From Blastobasis lacticolella (Eukaryota; Arthropoda; Insecta; Lepidoptera; Blastobasidae): DNA of 64,000 nucleotides. The position numbers and the translations under genes are program-made. A model generated the notes under the pieces. It did no database searches. It saw nothing but the letters and a program-made list of their open reading frames with translations, and was not told the DNA's origin. Location of the stretch: contig LR990051.1 in the NCBI GenBank assembly GCA_905147135.1, positions 17,575,115 to 17,639,114 of the forward strand, written 5' to 3'. Shown here piece by piece: positions 32,922 through 44,317 of the stretch. Each line of letters starts with the position of its first letter. The first letter of the stretch is position 1.

Positions 32922-33877
32922 CTAGTGGACCCGGCGCGACTTCGTTCGCGTAGCGTTCTAACCCTACACCTGCCCTACACCTACCCTACACCTACCCTAC
33001 ACCTACCCTACACCTACCCTACACCTACCTTACACCTACCCTACATCTACCCTACACCTACCCTACACCTACCTTACACTTACCCTACACCTACCCTACA
33101 CCTACCCTACACCTACCCTACACCTACCCTACACCTACCCTACACCTACCCTACACCTACCCTACACCTACCCTACACCTAAACTACACCTACCCTACAC
33201 CTACCCTACACCTAAACTACACCTACCCTACACCTACCCTACACCTACCCTACACCTACCCTACACCTACCCTACACCTACCCTACACCTACCCTACACC
33301 TACCCTACACCTACCCTACACCTACCCTACACCTACCCTACACCTACCCTACACCTACCCTACACCTACCCTACACCTACCCTACACCTACCCTACACCT
33401 ACCCTACACCTACCCTACACCTACCCTACACCTACCCTACACCTACCCTACACCTACCCTACACCTACCCTACACCTACCCTACACTACACCTACCCTAC
33501 ACTACACCTACCCTACACCTACCCTACACCTACCCTACACCTACCCTACACCTACCCTACACCTACCCTACACCTACCCTACACCTACCCTACACCTACC
33601 CTACACCTACCCTACACCTACCCTACACTACACCTACCCTACACTACACCTACCCTACACCTACCCTACACCTACCCTACACCTACCCTACACCTACCCT
33701 ACACCTACCCTACACCTACCCTACACCTACTCTACACCTACCCTACACCTTAGGTGTGAATCTAAACCATTCCCAGATCCCCTTGAACACACACAAAAAA
33801 TTTCATCAAAATCGGTCCAGTCGTTTGAGAGTAGTTCAGTGACATACACACTCACAGAAGAATTATATATATAAAGA
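32922..33877 (-). mobile_element. Helitron carrying an expanded 11-bp minisatellite
   Basis: On the minus strand it begins A|TCTTTATATATATAATTCTT at 33877, continues with the common lepidopteran text 'GACTGGACCGATTTTGATGA', and ends with a hairpin (CGCGAACGAAGTCGCG) and CCGGGTCCACTAG|T at 32922. Both ends fit the Helitron rules (TC..CTAG, A/T insertion site). About 83% of its 956 bp is the tandem array. There is no Rep/helicase sequence, so it is non-autonomous. Confidence 0.8.
32962..33751 (+). repeat. 11-bp minisatellite (CCCTACACCTA)n
   Basis: About 70 head-to-tail copies. Variants include AAACTACACC units near 33180 and 33213, and two pairs of 16-bp units (extra CTACA) at 33479-33510 and 33621-33652. 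The 11-bp period reads open in frame as a Thr/Pro/Leu repeat, but only because of the repeat. Confidence 0.95.
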
Positions 33878-33997
33878 TGTAAACTTTTAGCATACGAGGT
33901 TCGTAAAGAGACTTTATTCGAAAATCGCACTTTTAACAAAAAACAGAAGAAAAAAGACGCGATTGCAAAAACTGTACCTAACGACTAGTTAGGTACG

Positions 33998-34241
33998 AAT
34001 ATTTTCACAAATTTTAAGGATTGGCAGGCTAAAGTGGCAGTGGGCAGGGCACATAGCTCGAAGAATAGAGGGCCGATGGGGCAGTAAAGTTCTCGAGTGG
34101 CGACCACGTACCGGAAGACGCAGCGTGGGTAGGCCTCCTACAAGGTGGATTAACGACCAGGGGATGAAGTCTCGACATACATAGCAATCGCAAACTTATC
34201 GATTTCGGTCGTTATGTCAAAACGATTAGATAGATAGATAA
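33998..34241 (+). repeat. Left arm of a 240-bp inverted repeat (LINE fragment)
   Basis: It pairs with 34470-34711 with few mismatches. In the plus sense it encodes LKWQWAGHIARRIEGRWGSK and GRPPTRW, a LINE reverse-transcriptase C-terminus. It ends in GATAGATAGATA. Confidence 0.85.
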
Positions 34242-34469
34242 TATGCTAATGTATATAGGTGTAAAATTATTAGCTTATAATATAGTTGTTTATGTAGATA
34301 ATTATTGCTATTTTTGTTGCTTGTCTGACTCATGTTTATCTTTTTCTCTTTCTAGACAAGGGTTGCCTGGAAGGGATCGCTTGTAGCGATAAGGCCGCCT
34401 TTGCCTACAATATTTAAGACCTGTTAAATTGTCTTTTTTGTAATTTTGTGTGCAATAAAGAGTATATTA
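34242..34469 (+). mobile_element. Spacer with a different LINE 3' tail
   Basis: 'GTTGCCTGGAAGGGATCGCT', 'CGATAAGGCCGCCTTTGCC' and 'GTGCAATAAAGAGTA' match the reverse of 60770-60910. It is a LINE 3' UTR ending with an AATAAA-type signal and a simple-repeat tail. Confidence 0.65.
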
Positions 34470-34711
34470 TCTATCTATCTAATCGTTTTGACATAACGAC
34501 CGAAATCGATAAGTTTGCGATTGCTATGTATGTCGAGACTGCATCCCCTGGTCGTTAATCCACCTTGTGGGAGGCCTACCCACGCTGCGTCATCCGGTAG
34601 GTGGTCGCCACTCGAGAACATTACTGCCCAATCGGCCCTCTGTTCTTCGAGTTATGTGCCCTGCCCACTGCCACTTTAGCCTGCCAATCCTTAATTAAAA
34701 TTTGTGAAATT
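34470..34711 (-). repeat. Right arm of the 240-bp inverted repeat (LINE fragment)
   Basis: Inverted partner of 33998-34241, from 'CTATCTATCTAATCGTTTTG' to 'GCCTGCCAATCCTTAA..AAATTTGTGAAA'. Confidence 0.85.
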
Positions 34712-34879
34712 ATTGTTTGAAGTAATTATAAATTTCACATCCAAATTATGCCACTCACGCTCTCTGTAACGTATCCAAATGAATTTGATAAAATACTTAA
34801 ACAACAATCTCGAAATGACGAAGCGTCCTGTCACAAATAAAATATGCCTTTTTCAGGAGAGCGTCGTCGTATCCACATC

Positions 34880-35145
34880 ATATTAGCGTCAATGTCCCGG
34901 TTGTGCTTACGTTCACGAGGGCCCGGGGTCCGCCTTGACCATGATCTAGAATTTGGCAGATCAGGTAATTACATTTGACCTCCATGTCCCTGCTACCAAG
35001 GGAACTGCTGTCCAGATTGGATCATGGTTACACATTCAGTCGCCTGAATATGCAAGTTTTATCACAATGTTGACTCTCACCATCGGTTAGTGATCAACTA
35101 ATGTACTAACTCAGAAAACAGTCATTGGTGCATGGCCGGAGCGTC
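34880..35145 (-). mobile_element. SINE family A, partial
   Basis: 'TAGCGTCAATGTCCCGGTTG' to 'CAGTCATTGGTGCATGGCCG', with short internal deletions. The tRNA head is missing. Confidence 0.75.
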
Positions 35146-35809
35146 GTCGTATCCTCGACACGACGTTATTGCACGATGTTTGTTCTGGAGCTCTGGACTG
35201 TCCGGCGCTAGTAAACAAACTCCTGTGTTTGCATCAAAAGCGTACTAGGCAAACGCAGTTGTTCCATATTCCGGCCGCGCGCACAAACTATGCAGCAAAC
35301 TGTCTGACACTACCCTTACCATGTACCTGTACCTAATAAATATTTAAATGAATTGAGTATATTTCATTTGTCCAAACAACAATTTAAATTCGCTTTAAAA
35401 CAGCGTAATAATATCGTAGCGTTATTAAGGTAGTTAGCACAAGGTTTTAACTGACAATAATAATTATGAGTGGCGATCGGCACTGTGTCCGTCAAAACGA
35501 ATTTGTCTAATCATAGAGCCGCGACAAACACGTTCACTTTGCAGACAAGCGCTGTGATAACGCATACCTTATGTTATATTAGACATGTGTCTATTGTTTG
35601 TGAATACTGGTGTTAGATTCAAACAACAACAACAATCAACAATAGCACATAGTACTGAAGCATGTGCGCTCTGACAGAGCTTAGGTCGGGCTCTAGGATA
35701 GGAAGGCTTTCAGGATGGGTTAGCGTTTAGGTCATTCAATATAAATTCTTCAACGAAGTAACTTGATTTTTTAAGTTAATCGTTTTACCCCCTGTAGCTG
35801 AGTAAAGCG
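35146..35809. other. No gene recognised
   Basis: No supported gene or known repeat. Confidence 0.3.
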
Positions 35810-35824
35810 TTTCAGTACCTAACT

Positions 35825-36180
35825 CATCTTGGCGTTAATGTCCCGGTTTTGCTCTCGCGCATGAGGGCCCGGGGTCCGCCGTGACCATGATCCAGGATTT
35901 GGCAGGTCAGGTAATTACAGTGGAGCGACTGCCATCTGACCTCCATGAGCCTGCTACCAGGGGAACCTGACCAGATTGGATCATGGTAACACATCCAGTC
36001 GCCTGAATGTGCAGGTTTCATCACGATGTTTTCCTTCACTGTAAGAGCATCGGCTAGCATTCAACTAATGTACATAACTCAGAAAACAGTCATTGGTACA
36101 TGGCCGAAGCGGGATTCGAACCCGGGATATCTGGCTTACCAGTCGAATACTCTAACCGCTCGGCCACCAACGCTCTACTC
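35825..36180 (-). mobile_element. SINE family A, full length with target-site duplication
   Basis: The tRNA-like head on the minus strand includes TGGCCGAGCGG (A box) and GGGTTCGAATCCCGC (B box, at about 36110-36126). The 15-mer TTTCAGTACCTAACT flanks it exactly at 35810-35824 and 36181-36195, proving insertion by target-primed reverse transcription. This is the best-preserved copy in the window. Confidence 0.92.
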
Positions 36181-36195
36181 TTTCAGTACCTAACT

Positions 36196-36682
36196 AAATA
36201 CTAAAAATAAAACCAGAACACCATTAACCACCATCGAATACCTCTTAACGAATCTCAAACCAAACTCCCCTAAACGAAGCCTTTAAAAGTTCTAATTCCG
36301 ACCCGGAACGCGTACCTTGTTTATGCAATTCTTTCTCAATTTCTCTGCAAACAAACTTTGTAACTTGATGAAGTCCCTGAGCGCTTCGGAAAGTACACGG
36401 TTCTTCCATAAAACGAACCGAGGGTAGTCCTAAATTATTCCGTTTCAGAGATTGAACCACAGCGCCAGAACACAGGACATAATTTAGCAGAATAACTGAC
36501 AGTGGCTTTGGTTCGCGGGTAGGATTAGCTTTGCGCGTGTGGCGTGTGATGGTCCGAAAATAGCTGGAGAATCCAGATTGTGTTATGAATGTTGTAATAA
36601 AATACGTTGCAGAGAATGGGAGGTAGTTTAGTTTAGGTTTTGGAGTTGGAAGTAAGGGGCGTATGTAAAGCCTATAGAGTAA
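36196..36682. other. No gene recognised
   Basis: A 71-residue open frame on the minus strand (36245-36460) has no family resemblance. No repeats were recognised before the MITE. Confidence 0.3.
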
Positions 36683-36796
36683 GGCGCAGACCTAATTGGC
36701 AATGGTCGTACGACTATGGTCGTGCAACGGGTGGTTTTGAGGGTTTGAGGCTTTGGGGCGTACGTCGTACGACCATGCCATGTCCGTGACAGCGCC
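36683..36796. mobile_element. Harbinger-like MITE with TAA duplication
   Basis: TAA at 36680-36682 and at 36797-36799 flank GGCGCAGACCTAATTGG... and ...GTGACAGCGCC. The inner palindromes GGTCGTACGAC and GTCGTACGACC match the copy at 22452-22587 in inverse order. Confidence 0.75.
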
Positions 36797-37000
36797 TAAG
36801 ACGTAGGTAAAACGGCCGTTGTTAGCAAAAATTAAATGTTTAACTAAAATAAGACGATATTTGTGAAATCTTATATATCTATTAATATAGTTTATTGCTA
36901 TTTCTATACATTGATTGACACAGATTTTTGATAATTATAGTGGTTAGGGAAAACTGTTTTCTTCTTTCTTAAAGTAGCAGCATTTTTACACCTCTTAGCG

Positions 37001-37249
37001 CTTTCATATTATAAATGTGATGTGAACTTTAGGAAGGATGTGAAAGTTTGTAAGTATCGATGGAGGTTTGGATTAAACCATTTACGCAAAAGCTGAGTAC
37101 TTATCTACTGAACGGATAGCACAAGGATGAATAGCACATAGGTTATAATTTATCCCAAAATTCAATATGGTTCATGCGATAACGGGTCCGGATCCGGTAA
37201 TAACCTTTGAACGAATTTAACGCGGACGAAGTCGCGGGCAGAAGATAGT
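37001..37249 (+). mobile_element. Helitron-like fragment
   Basis: 'TTCATATTATAAATGTGATG' at the 5' side, 'CTACTGAACGGATAGC' in the middle and the 3' hairpin CGCGGACGAAGTCGCG followed by a mutated end (GATAGTG in place of CTAGT). Confidence 0.55.
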
Positions 37250-38344
37250 GTTAACTATGAAAACAATACTAGTAGAAGAGCCGGCCATACTAATATCTTC
37301 ATTCATATATATATCTCAACATTTATAAAGTAAATGTTCACCAATATTTCCGTTTGGACTAAGTTTTGCCTAGGCTGCCATATATTGGATAGGGGAAAGA
37401 AAAACCGTTCATTTGATTTTAAACTAAATAAAAAACTTTATTAAATAACACATGAGGGTGGATTGTCTCCATGACAACCCCATAGAAGGACCAGGGTGAA
37501 AGTAGGCAATCCATATATATTTTTATTTATTAATAAGTTTCTTTAATTTTTTATTTTTTTTTACGCTATATCATCATTTATTCATAAAACAAACAAAATG
37601 AAAGGGTATTTACATTGAAAGAAGAAGAGAAAAAAAACATAAAAAAGCGCTATACATACGCTTTAAAAATGTCGTCTACACCGCTGCCCCAAGGAATTGT
37701 GACGGTCACCTGTGATATCTATTAGTCTTGTAGAAAAGTCTGGAAAAATAATTTGGTGTAGGGCCCCACGGCCTCAACGTCTCGACCCCAACCGGCTCCA
37801 AATGAAATATGAAATCCTGGGCTAGGCTTTCATATTTCCTTCTTAAAGTCCTCAGCAGTAGAGGCCGCAGTCTCTGTTTATTATTTTTTTATTATAATAC
37901 AAGATTTTTTGAATAACACAATACGAAGGAAGATATTCTGTGGCCGGATCTTAGGCGAAGCGGTTTTTGACACAGCTCTCAAGGAAACCGCATTCTCCAG
38001 ACATCATTCATCATTGCGGCACCGCTACCAAAGTAAACCTTGCTAAAACATTCGTTTCCCCCTAATTACCAACCTGTTTACTTAAAATAACTACCTACCT
38101 CAACATAAAACTCAAAACCACACCACACCGTGCCAGTTAACAAGAACTTTACACTTCGCTGCACCCGAGCGGCTTACGGGCGACTTATCGGAGTTAACTT
38201 TAGTACCTAGGTAACTACCTGAGTGCAACGAGGGATTCAAACTTCAAGGCACAAGCAAAAGCTTTATATCAAAGAGAATATTCCAATACCCACATGTTCT
38301 GTGAGAGTATGATCCGTTAGTTTTTTAGTCTGAATTTATAGAGA
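37250..38344. other. No gene recognised; possible retroelement end
   Basis: The stretch 37690-37900 is richer in GC ('GGCCTCAACGTCTCGACCCC', 'GAAATCCTGGGCTAGGC') and looks like a decayed retroelement, but I could not place it. Confidence 0.3.
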
Positions 38345-38530
38345 GATATGGAATGAACTCCCAGCCACAGTGTTCTATTTGGATTATGACATGGGATCGT
38401 TCAAGAGGTATATTAGAGGTCTCTTCAGAGGCGGGCAACGCATTAGTAGCACCTGGTGTTGCTGATGTCCATAGGTGGCTGTGACAACTTTTCATCAGGT
38501 GGCCCGCTTGCCTGTTTGTCTGCCTATGCC
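38345..38530 (+). mobile_element. LINE C-terminal/3' tail remnant
   Basis: The plus strand reads IWNELPATVFYLDYDMGSFK, a LINE polymerase C-terminus, then 'CATCAGGTGGCCCGCTTGCC', the 3' UTR end also seen near 24120 and 49075. Confidence 0.65.
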
Positions 38531-38689
38531 TATAATATAAAAAATATAGGCGCTCTTTTAGGCCTGTATTGGTAGTAGATACCTGATCTGGTTGGGTATG
38601 GGCACAAAATATCTATACTAACATTGGCTATTTTTTTTCAGGGGGGGCCTGGCCTTTGAGGATGAGGGATGTAAATAATAAAAAAAATG

Positions 38690-39060
38690 TAAATACCTGG
38701 GCGAGCGGAGCGAATTTGAAATATATGACATTTTGGGTATTAAAAGCATGAGGTGATCATTGGATGAATAAGCGAGCGAATCGAATTCACGATTTTGGCG
38801 ATTTTTTGTCTTAACAGCAGTAGGTGATCCTTATAATAGTAATTTAAGGGAAATAAATAAATAAGTGAAAGCAACGAGCTAGGTTAATAATAAGAAAAGT
38901 ATCTGAAATATATGAATAAGCGAGCGAAGTGAGCTCGAAATTGTTGACATCTTGGGTCGAAAAAGTTGGTGTGAACAATTAATGAATGAGCAAGTGGAGC
39001 GAGCTCGGAATTTTCGACCTTTTGGCTCATAAAATCATGGGCGATTGTGAGTCAAAGTCG
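38690..39060 (+). repeat. Degenerate tandem repeat (GCGAGCG units)
   Basis: Units with 'GAATAAGCGAGCGAA..GAGCTCGAAATT..TGACATCTTGGG' recur near 38700, 38770, 38910 and 38985, spaced about 70-140 bp. An 93-residue frame begins in the last unit (38986-39267) and has no known match. Confidence 0.55.
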
Positions 39061-39489
39061 CGGCTCAAGGGGGGTGTAATCGCTGCAGAGATTGTGGGCG
39101 GACCCGCGGGTGCTCGAATCAGCATAAAAAAGCTATATCAAGTGTTGGGGCGTCGGTTGAGGCGTAGGGTCTTGTCCCACGATCTGGACACTTTTTGGGT
39201 CAGCAAATATCGCTCGGTGTCCATCGGGGAAACATTTGACTATATTTACACTGATAAACTGATTTAATATATAATTTATTTAATATTAAAATAAATAAAT
39301 ATTTATATTTTAATTGTAATGAAATGTGGTTGTGTTATAAAGTGAAATGTGGTACCTCTTAGCCTTATTTATTTAATGATAGGAAGCTACCTTATGCCCA
39401 AATTCTATCATCCTACTCGTACGTTCAGCGGTTTCGCCTCTATGTTCGCCTCTTTATATTAGCTTCAGTTAAATCGCATTAACATTAAA

Positions 39490-39873
39490 TCACGGCGTTA
39501 ACGTCCCGGTTGTGCTCTCGCGCAGGAGAGCCCGGGGTCTGTCTTGGCCAAAATCCAGGATTTGGCAGGTCAGGTAATTACAGGGGAACGACTGCCATCT
39601 GACCTCCGTGACCCTGCTACCAGGGGAACCTGACCAGATTGGATTATGGTTACACATTCAGTCGCCTGAATGTGCAGGTTTCATTACGATGTTTTCCGTC
39701 ATCGTTACATAACTTATTTTGTATCTGTACTTGTGTTATCTGGTGTGCATTAAAGAGTTTTGTATTGTAACTTAGAAAAGAGTCATTGGGACCTACATGG
39801 CTTCAGTAGGATTCGAACCCGGTAACTCTCGTTTAAGAGTCGGATTCCTTAACCACGAGGCCACCGACGCTTC
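39490..39873 (-). mobile_element. SINE family A, near full length
   Basis: It includes the minus-strand tRNA-like head ('GTCGGTGGCCTCGTGGTTAA' and 'GGGTTCGAATCC' at about 39810-39860) and ends 'GGGACGTTAACGCCGTGATT'. An extra ~50 bp ('TTGTATCTGTACTTGTG') sits in the middle compared with 35825-36180. Confidence 0.8.
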
Positions 39874-41074
39874 TCTCTTTATATTACAGTATATTAGATA
39901 GATAATGAAAAAATATCCTGATGTTTTTCGACTTCAACGGATATTAGAACGAATATTTAGAATTATTTACGTAGTATTTGCGACCAGCAATGCCAGCTAC
40001 CCAGTTCTAAATCGAATACCTCCGTGCATCGACGTGCAGTGTGCATTTCTCGTCGACAACAACGTTACCATCGGACCGTGCGAGTTTGATTGAAAGGAAA
40101 TTGTGATCTCGTCCGTCAGACTTCACATTCACGTCACGGGCTGTAACTAGGAACGTTTGGAACCTACCTATCGATAGATATGAATACATACAGTGTTTCA
40201 CAGAAGACAAAAGATGTATGCCTATTATTGCCTGCGGCAGTAGGTACCTATTGATGTACAAGGATCTTTTGGCACGTGGCCCAGGTGAGTGGTACAAAAA
40301 TAGAGTCCCTGGCCCCAACATGCAGCCCTCGGCAATAAAATTTGGAGAACGTTTTTATTTATGCCTGCTTTTATAGAAAGCATTCAAAATTTCAGCTACT
40401 TTGAACTCGTAATTATTATTTAACACGCTTTTAAGTGCGAACGATAGAATAATAAACTAACACATCACCTACTTAATTATTTAATTCGATATCGAACGAT
40501 TAGTACACAAATAATCTACTATGGGGATCCGATATCATAACTATACAATTTAAACTTGTACCACAAGTTTTTGGCATTGATCATATTAGCTGAACGACTA
40601 ACTGCTCTGACTGCTGGCCATATGTCTCTTCTAGAGATCTCCACAAAAGCCGATTTTTTGGCAATAATATGTTTCAGGGGTTTTAAATCCGCAAATTCTG
40701 ATAATCGATCTGAGATTCTCAGCAAGTCGAGGATTCTGTTTTTGTTTTTATTTACCGTGTCCGGTGTTGTCCTCTCTGGAAATTTAAAAATTTAACAGAT
40801 TCTATTGACAACCTGGTATGATAGTTGAATAATAAATAATTAACTTTCTATTGTTTTTTGTTCACTATTTTTATTACTAATGCTACTTGCATTGTCAATG
40901 TAAGGTGAACTTTCCATCATTTCAACTTTATCAGTTTGCATATTTTCTGTAAGGCGATGATTCAGGTTCTTGTGTAGGTACCTACCTACTTACCTACTTA
41001 CTACGATTATTGGTAGGATAGAAATAGGTAGGTAAGCATAAGCCGTATATGTCGAACCTTTTAGGCTGTTAGGT
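39874..41074. other. No gene recognised
   Basis: Short overlapping frames on both strands (40007-40321, 40519-40795) show no family resemblance; they are treated as chance. Confidence 0.3.
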
Positions 41075-41200
41075 ACGTCTGTCCTTGTGACGACTCCACC
41101 TGCCAGACCCTTGCACATCTCATTGAAAACTGCCCGACTTTTGGCCGAGAGCGATATGATTACACCGATGGTTGCCGCAGTCTGGGAATAAAGTCTCCAT
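41075..41200 (+). pseudogene. LINE C-terminal cysteine-motif fragment
   Basis: The plus strand reads CDDSTCQTLAHLIENCPTFG, a C-x4-C-x4-H-x4-C motif as found at the C-terminus of R1/jockey-type LINE polymerases. It is isolated, with nothing more of the protein nearby. Confidence 0.6.
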
Positions 41201-41622
41201 TCGCGATTACTGAAACTTTAAGGAAAAAACGCAACATTGAATTATTCATACAGTACACATAATTAGAACTATTAAATGGAACATAGATTTGTAATTTTAT
41301 TTTTATTGTTAATTATTTATTAGTTACTTCGCTGGTCCTAATTGTGCAAAAAAAATGGAATGTTATATATGTCTTTGTTATACACAACATAAAATATAGT
41401 AAAAAAAATTCACCTTAACATGGACAACAGCCCAATACTTAGCTCAAGAAGTACCTTAGGTGCATGACGATATTTAACGTTTTATTGATATCTTTAATCT
41501 TTAATAGCTTTAAGAAACCTGTACCCACCGGGTGCATGTATCCAATGGCAAACCGTAAGTCGTACAAGACTCTGGCTTCACCAGAGGCTTTCGAGAGCAG
41601 GTAGCGGTTAGATAGATAGATA

Positions 41623-42005
41623 TGTCACAGCCGGATGGTTAAATTAGCCGGTTAACTTTAAACGGCTAGCTTTTTGAGGAATTATTTAGTTGAAAATTTG
41701 CCAGTTTCATAAGATTTTAAAGTGATGTTGAAAGAACGATATTGCCTCGAGTTTACGCAGCTCTTTCACACATTGTTCCAATGCTAACCTACCCACAATA
41801 ACTTCAAAGTATATTAATAGTTTGCATTAGGTTTCTATTCGGTTAGTTTAGGTTAGCATTATGACAATGAATGGAAGAGCTCCGTAAACTCGAGGCAATA
41901 TCGTTCATTTGACTTTACTTTTAAAGTTCATGAATTTGGCTAATTTTCAATTAAATAACTGCTTAAATAGCTAGCCGTTCAATTAACCGGCTAATTTAAC
42001 CATTT
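41623..42005. mobile_element. Foldback MITE, family F, right end decayed
   Basis: TA is followed by TGTCACAGCCGGATGGTTAA; the other end reads TTAACCGGCTAATTTAACCA and is then mutated. The two halves are inverted copies (GCCTCGAGTTTACGCAGCTC near 41752 against GAGCTCCGTAAACTCGAGGC near 41877). The family match is 51208-51598. Confidence 0.8.
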
Positions 42006-42177
42006 AACTACAAAAAGAGAGATATGATACATATACGCAGATACGACGTGCACAATAATTATATACTATAAATAAATACATACATAATATTCTATACATA
42101 CTAATAGGTATATATGAATAAAATAAACATATACTATATTAATACATAATATGTATTAAGGCATTGTAATACGTCTA

Positions 42178-43412
42178 GGCACACTGAGATAGATAGTGAT
42201 CCTTTACACGCTTTTTGAATATATGGATAGATTGGCTGTCACGCACTTCGTGCGGAAGAGAATTCCACAGTCTTGCTGCATGAACAGTGAAGGAATAGGA
42301 AAGGAAGTCGGAATGGTGAGCAGGAATTGTTAGCAACGATCTTACGCTAGAACGACAAGGCTTATCTTGTGGACGGGCAAAGTGAAACCGTTCACAGAGG
42401 TATGAGGGAGCGGGAGAGATATACAGGACTTTATAAAGGGTGGATAGGATATGAGCATTCCTGCGTAGGCGGATTGGGAGCCATATGAGCTGTTTTCGGT
42501 AACTTGAAATATGGTCATATTTGCGCAATCCATAAGTAAATCGGATACATAAATTTTGAAGGCGCTCCAATTTGTTCAATATCTCCTCAGTGGCATCCAA
42601 GTAGCAGGAGTCAGCGTAATCAAGAAGAGGAAGAAGAGTTTGGACCAGAGAGATTTTAGTTTTGAAAGGTAAGAAACTTTGGAGGCATTTGAGAAAGTGA
42701 AACGAGTAATGTATTCTCTTGCTGACCTCATTGACGTGAGATACCCAGGACAAATTTGAATCAAATACGAGGCCAAGATTCTTTGCAGATTTGCTCAGTG
42801 GGATTGGAATTCCATCGTATGTAATTTGCGGGACACCAGTGATATTACAAAGCTGCCTATATACGGGCTTCCGATGAGAAGAGCCTAAGACTTTTTGGGG
42901 TTTACAAGCAAGCCAAACGATTCAGCCCAGGCAGATATACGCTGCAAATCATTATTAATGCAGGCAAAAGCATCTTCAATGTCTGTAATTTTAAAGTGGT
43001 GGTAAACCTGCAAGTCGTCTGCATAGAGATGAAAATTGGAAGAAATGACTGAGGTAACCGTGTTAACAAAAATTGAGAATAGGAGAGGTGAAAGAACGCC
43101 ACCCTGCGGCACATCCGCAACGAGATCACACCAATCCGAGAAGACCTCATCAGAGCGGACCCGCTGCAGGCGACCGCGAAGATACGAAGCGAACCATGCT
43201 ACCACAGAAGGAGATATGTTAAGAGAGCGAAGAATAGCAAGAAGAACATCAAAGTCTACAGAATTGAAGGCACTGCTAAAGTCAAGCAATGTTAGAATAG
43301 TAAGAGACTTATTTTCCATCGCAAAGCGGATATCATCAGTGACTTTTAGCAGTGCTGTTACGGTACTGTGCCCTGGTCGGATGCCAGATTGGAAAGGAGA
43401 AAGTAAACAGTT
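42178..43412 (-). pseudogene. LINE reverse transcriptase, 3' part, frameshifted (family 1)
   Basis: The minus strand starts at 43412 inside the polymerase (FQSGIRPGHSTVTALLKV), passes the catalytic motif A (LLDFSSAFNSVDF), PQGGVLSPLLF and the catalytic YADD (HLYADDLQVYHH), and breaks near 42890: the frame ends at a TAG and a single-base frameshift restores it (PQKVLGSSHRKP...). The second part runs to 42175 with FKKRVKDHYLSQCA at the end (WNSLPHEVRDS...FKKRVK, typical of jockey/CR1-like LINEs). The 5' part is missing, replaced by a different LINE. Not functional. Confidence 0.85.
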
Positions 43413-44317
43413 TTAATGCTTGTGAAGTTAGTTTTGTCAAACCCCTCTATATCTATAAAAGTACCTAGACATATTGCTTTATTTTGAATTTCATTTTCGA
43501 TTTTCCCCTTTGTATATGCATGTTGATTCTTGTGCAGGGAATGTTTTATGAGTGCCTTATCTCTAATCTCCTTGTCGCACAGGCGTTCAAGGGTCTTGAG
43601 GAGGAAGGAGGTAAGACTGATTGGTCTGGACGATTTCGTATCGGTGTAGTCACTTTTTCCTGGCTTTGGTATAAAGGTGACTCTTACCTTTCGCCATTTA
43701 GACGGTATATATCTGTGAGCCAAACATGCTCTTAATATATCCGTCAGCAGGTGTATCATGCGTTCGCCTGCCCATTTTAAAAGTCCAGGGAAGATTTCGT
43801 CTGGCCCCGCATTAAATGTTTGGAAACTGTTAATGGCCCAGTTTACTGACTCACTGGTAACTACTTCACTTGCAATTTTCCAGTCCTCTGCGGTGGGTGT
43901 GTATGCCTCCTCGGTGATATCCGAGTTGTTTGTATTGTGGATTTTACAACTGGGGAAGTGTGTTTGAAGCAGGGTTTCCTGCGACTCCTCAGCAGTGCTT
44001 GTCATTGTACTGTCTGGTTTGCGCAGTACACCTTGTTGTGTTTCCATAGGTTTGGATAGGACTTTCCTTACCCGGTTTGCCTGTTCGTTTGATTCGATGT
44101 TGGTACAGTACTTTTTCCATGTTGTGTACTTCATGTACCTGATTTCTTTTTTGTACTTTGCTTTTTCATCTTTGTATAATTCCCAGTCTTCAGCAGGTAG
44201 GGGTTTAGCCGGTAAGAGTCCGGCACCACCTAGGTCCCCTCCCAGGTGTCCATGATACCTACCTGTTAAATCAATAAAAAAAATCTCACCAAAACATAAA
44301 AGGTTCCTGTCCAACAT
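43413..44317 (-). pseudogene. LINE reverse transcriptase, middle part (family 2)
   Basis: A second LINE of a different family is read on the minus strand: linker region (DEKAKYKKEIRYMKYTTW), INSFQTFNAGPDEIFPGLLK, WRKVRVTFIPKPGKSDYTD, RPISLTSFLLKTLERLCD, then HAYTKGK joined directly to IENEIQNKAICLGTFIDIEG. About 10-15 residues that should precede this last block are missing, and an Ala of the usual EGAFD motif is lost, so motif A is damaged. The frame then runs into family 1 at 43412. The endonuclease domain, expected upstream, was not found past 44317. Confidence 0.8.

Noticed and set aside
32925..33182. An 85-residue repetitive open frame (Thr/Pro/Leu)
   Set aside because: It is produced by the 11-bp minisatellite and has no start or context of a gene.
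32962..33751. CRISPR array or telomeric repeat
   Set aside because: Units are 11 bp with no spacers, unlike CRISPR; the sequence is not the insect telomere repeat TTAGG, and it is bounded by Helitron ends.
36107..36177. Possible tRNA-Leu/Ser gene
   Set aside because: It is the head of a SINE whose borders are set by an exact 15-bp target duplication.
38986..39267. A 93-residue frame starting in a tandem repeat
   Set aside because: Possible retroelement scrap, but no recognisable motif supports it as a gene.
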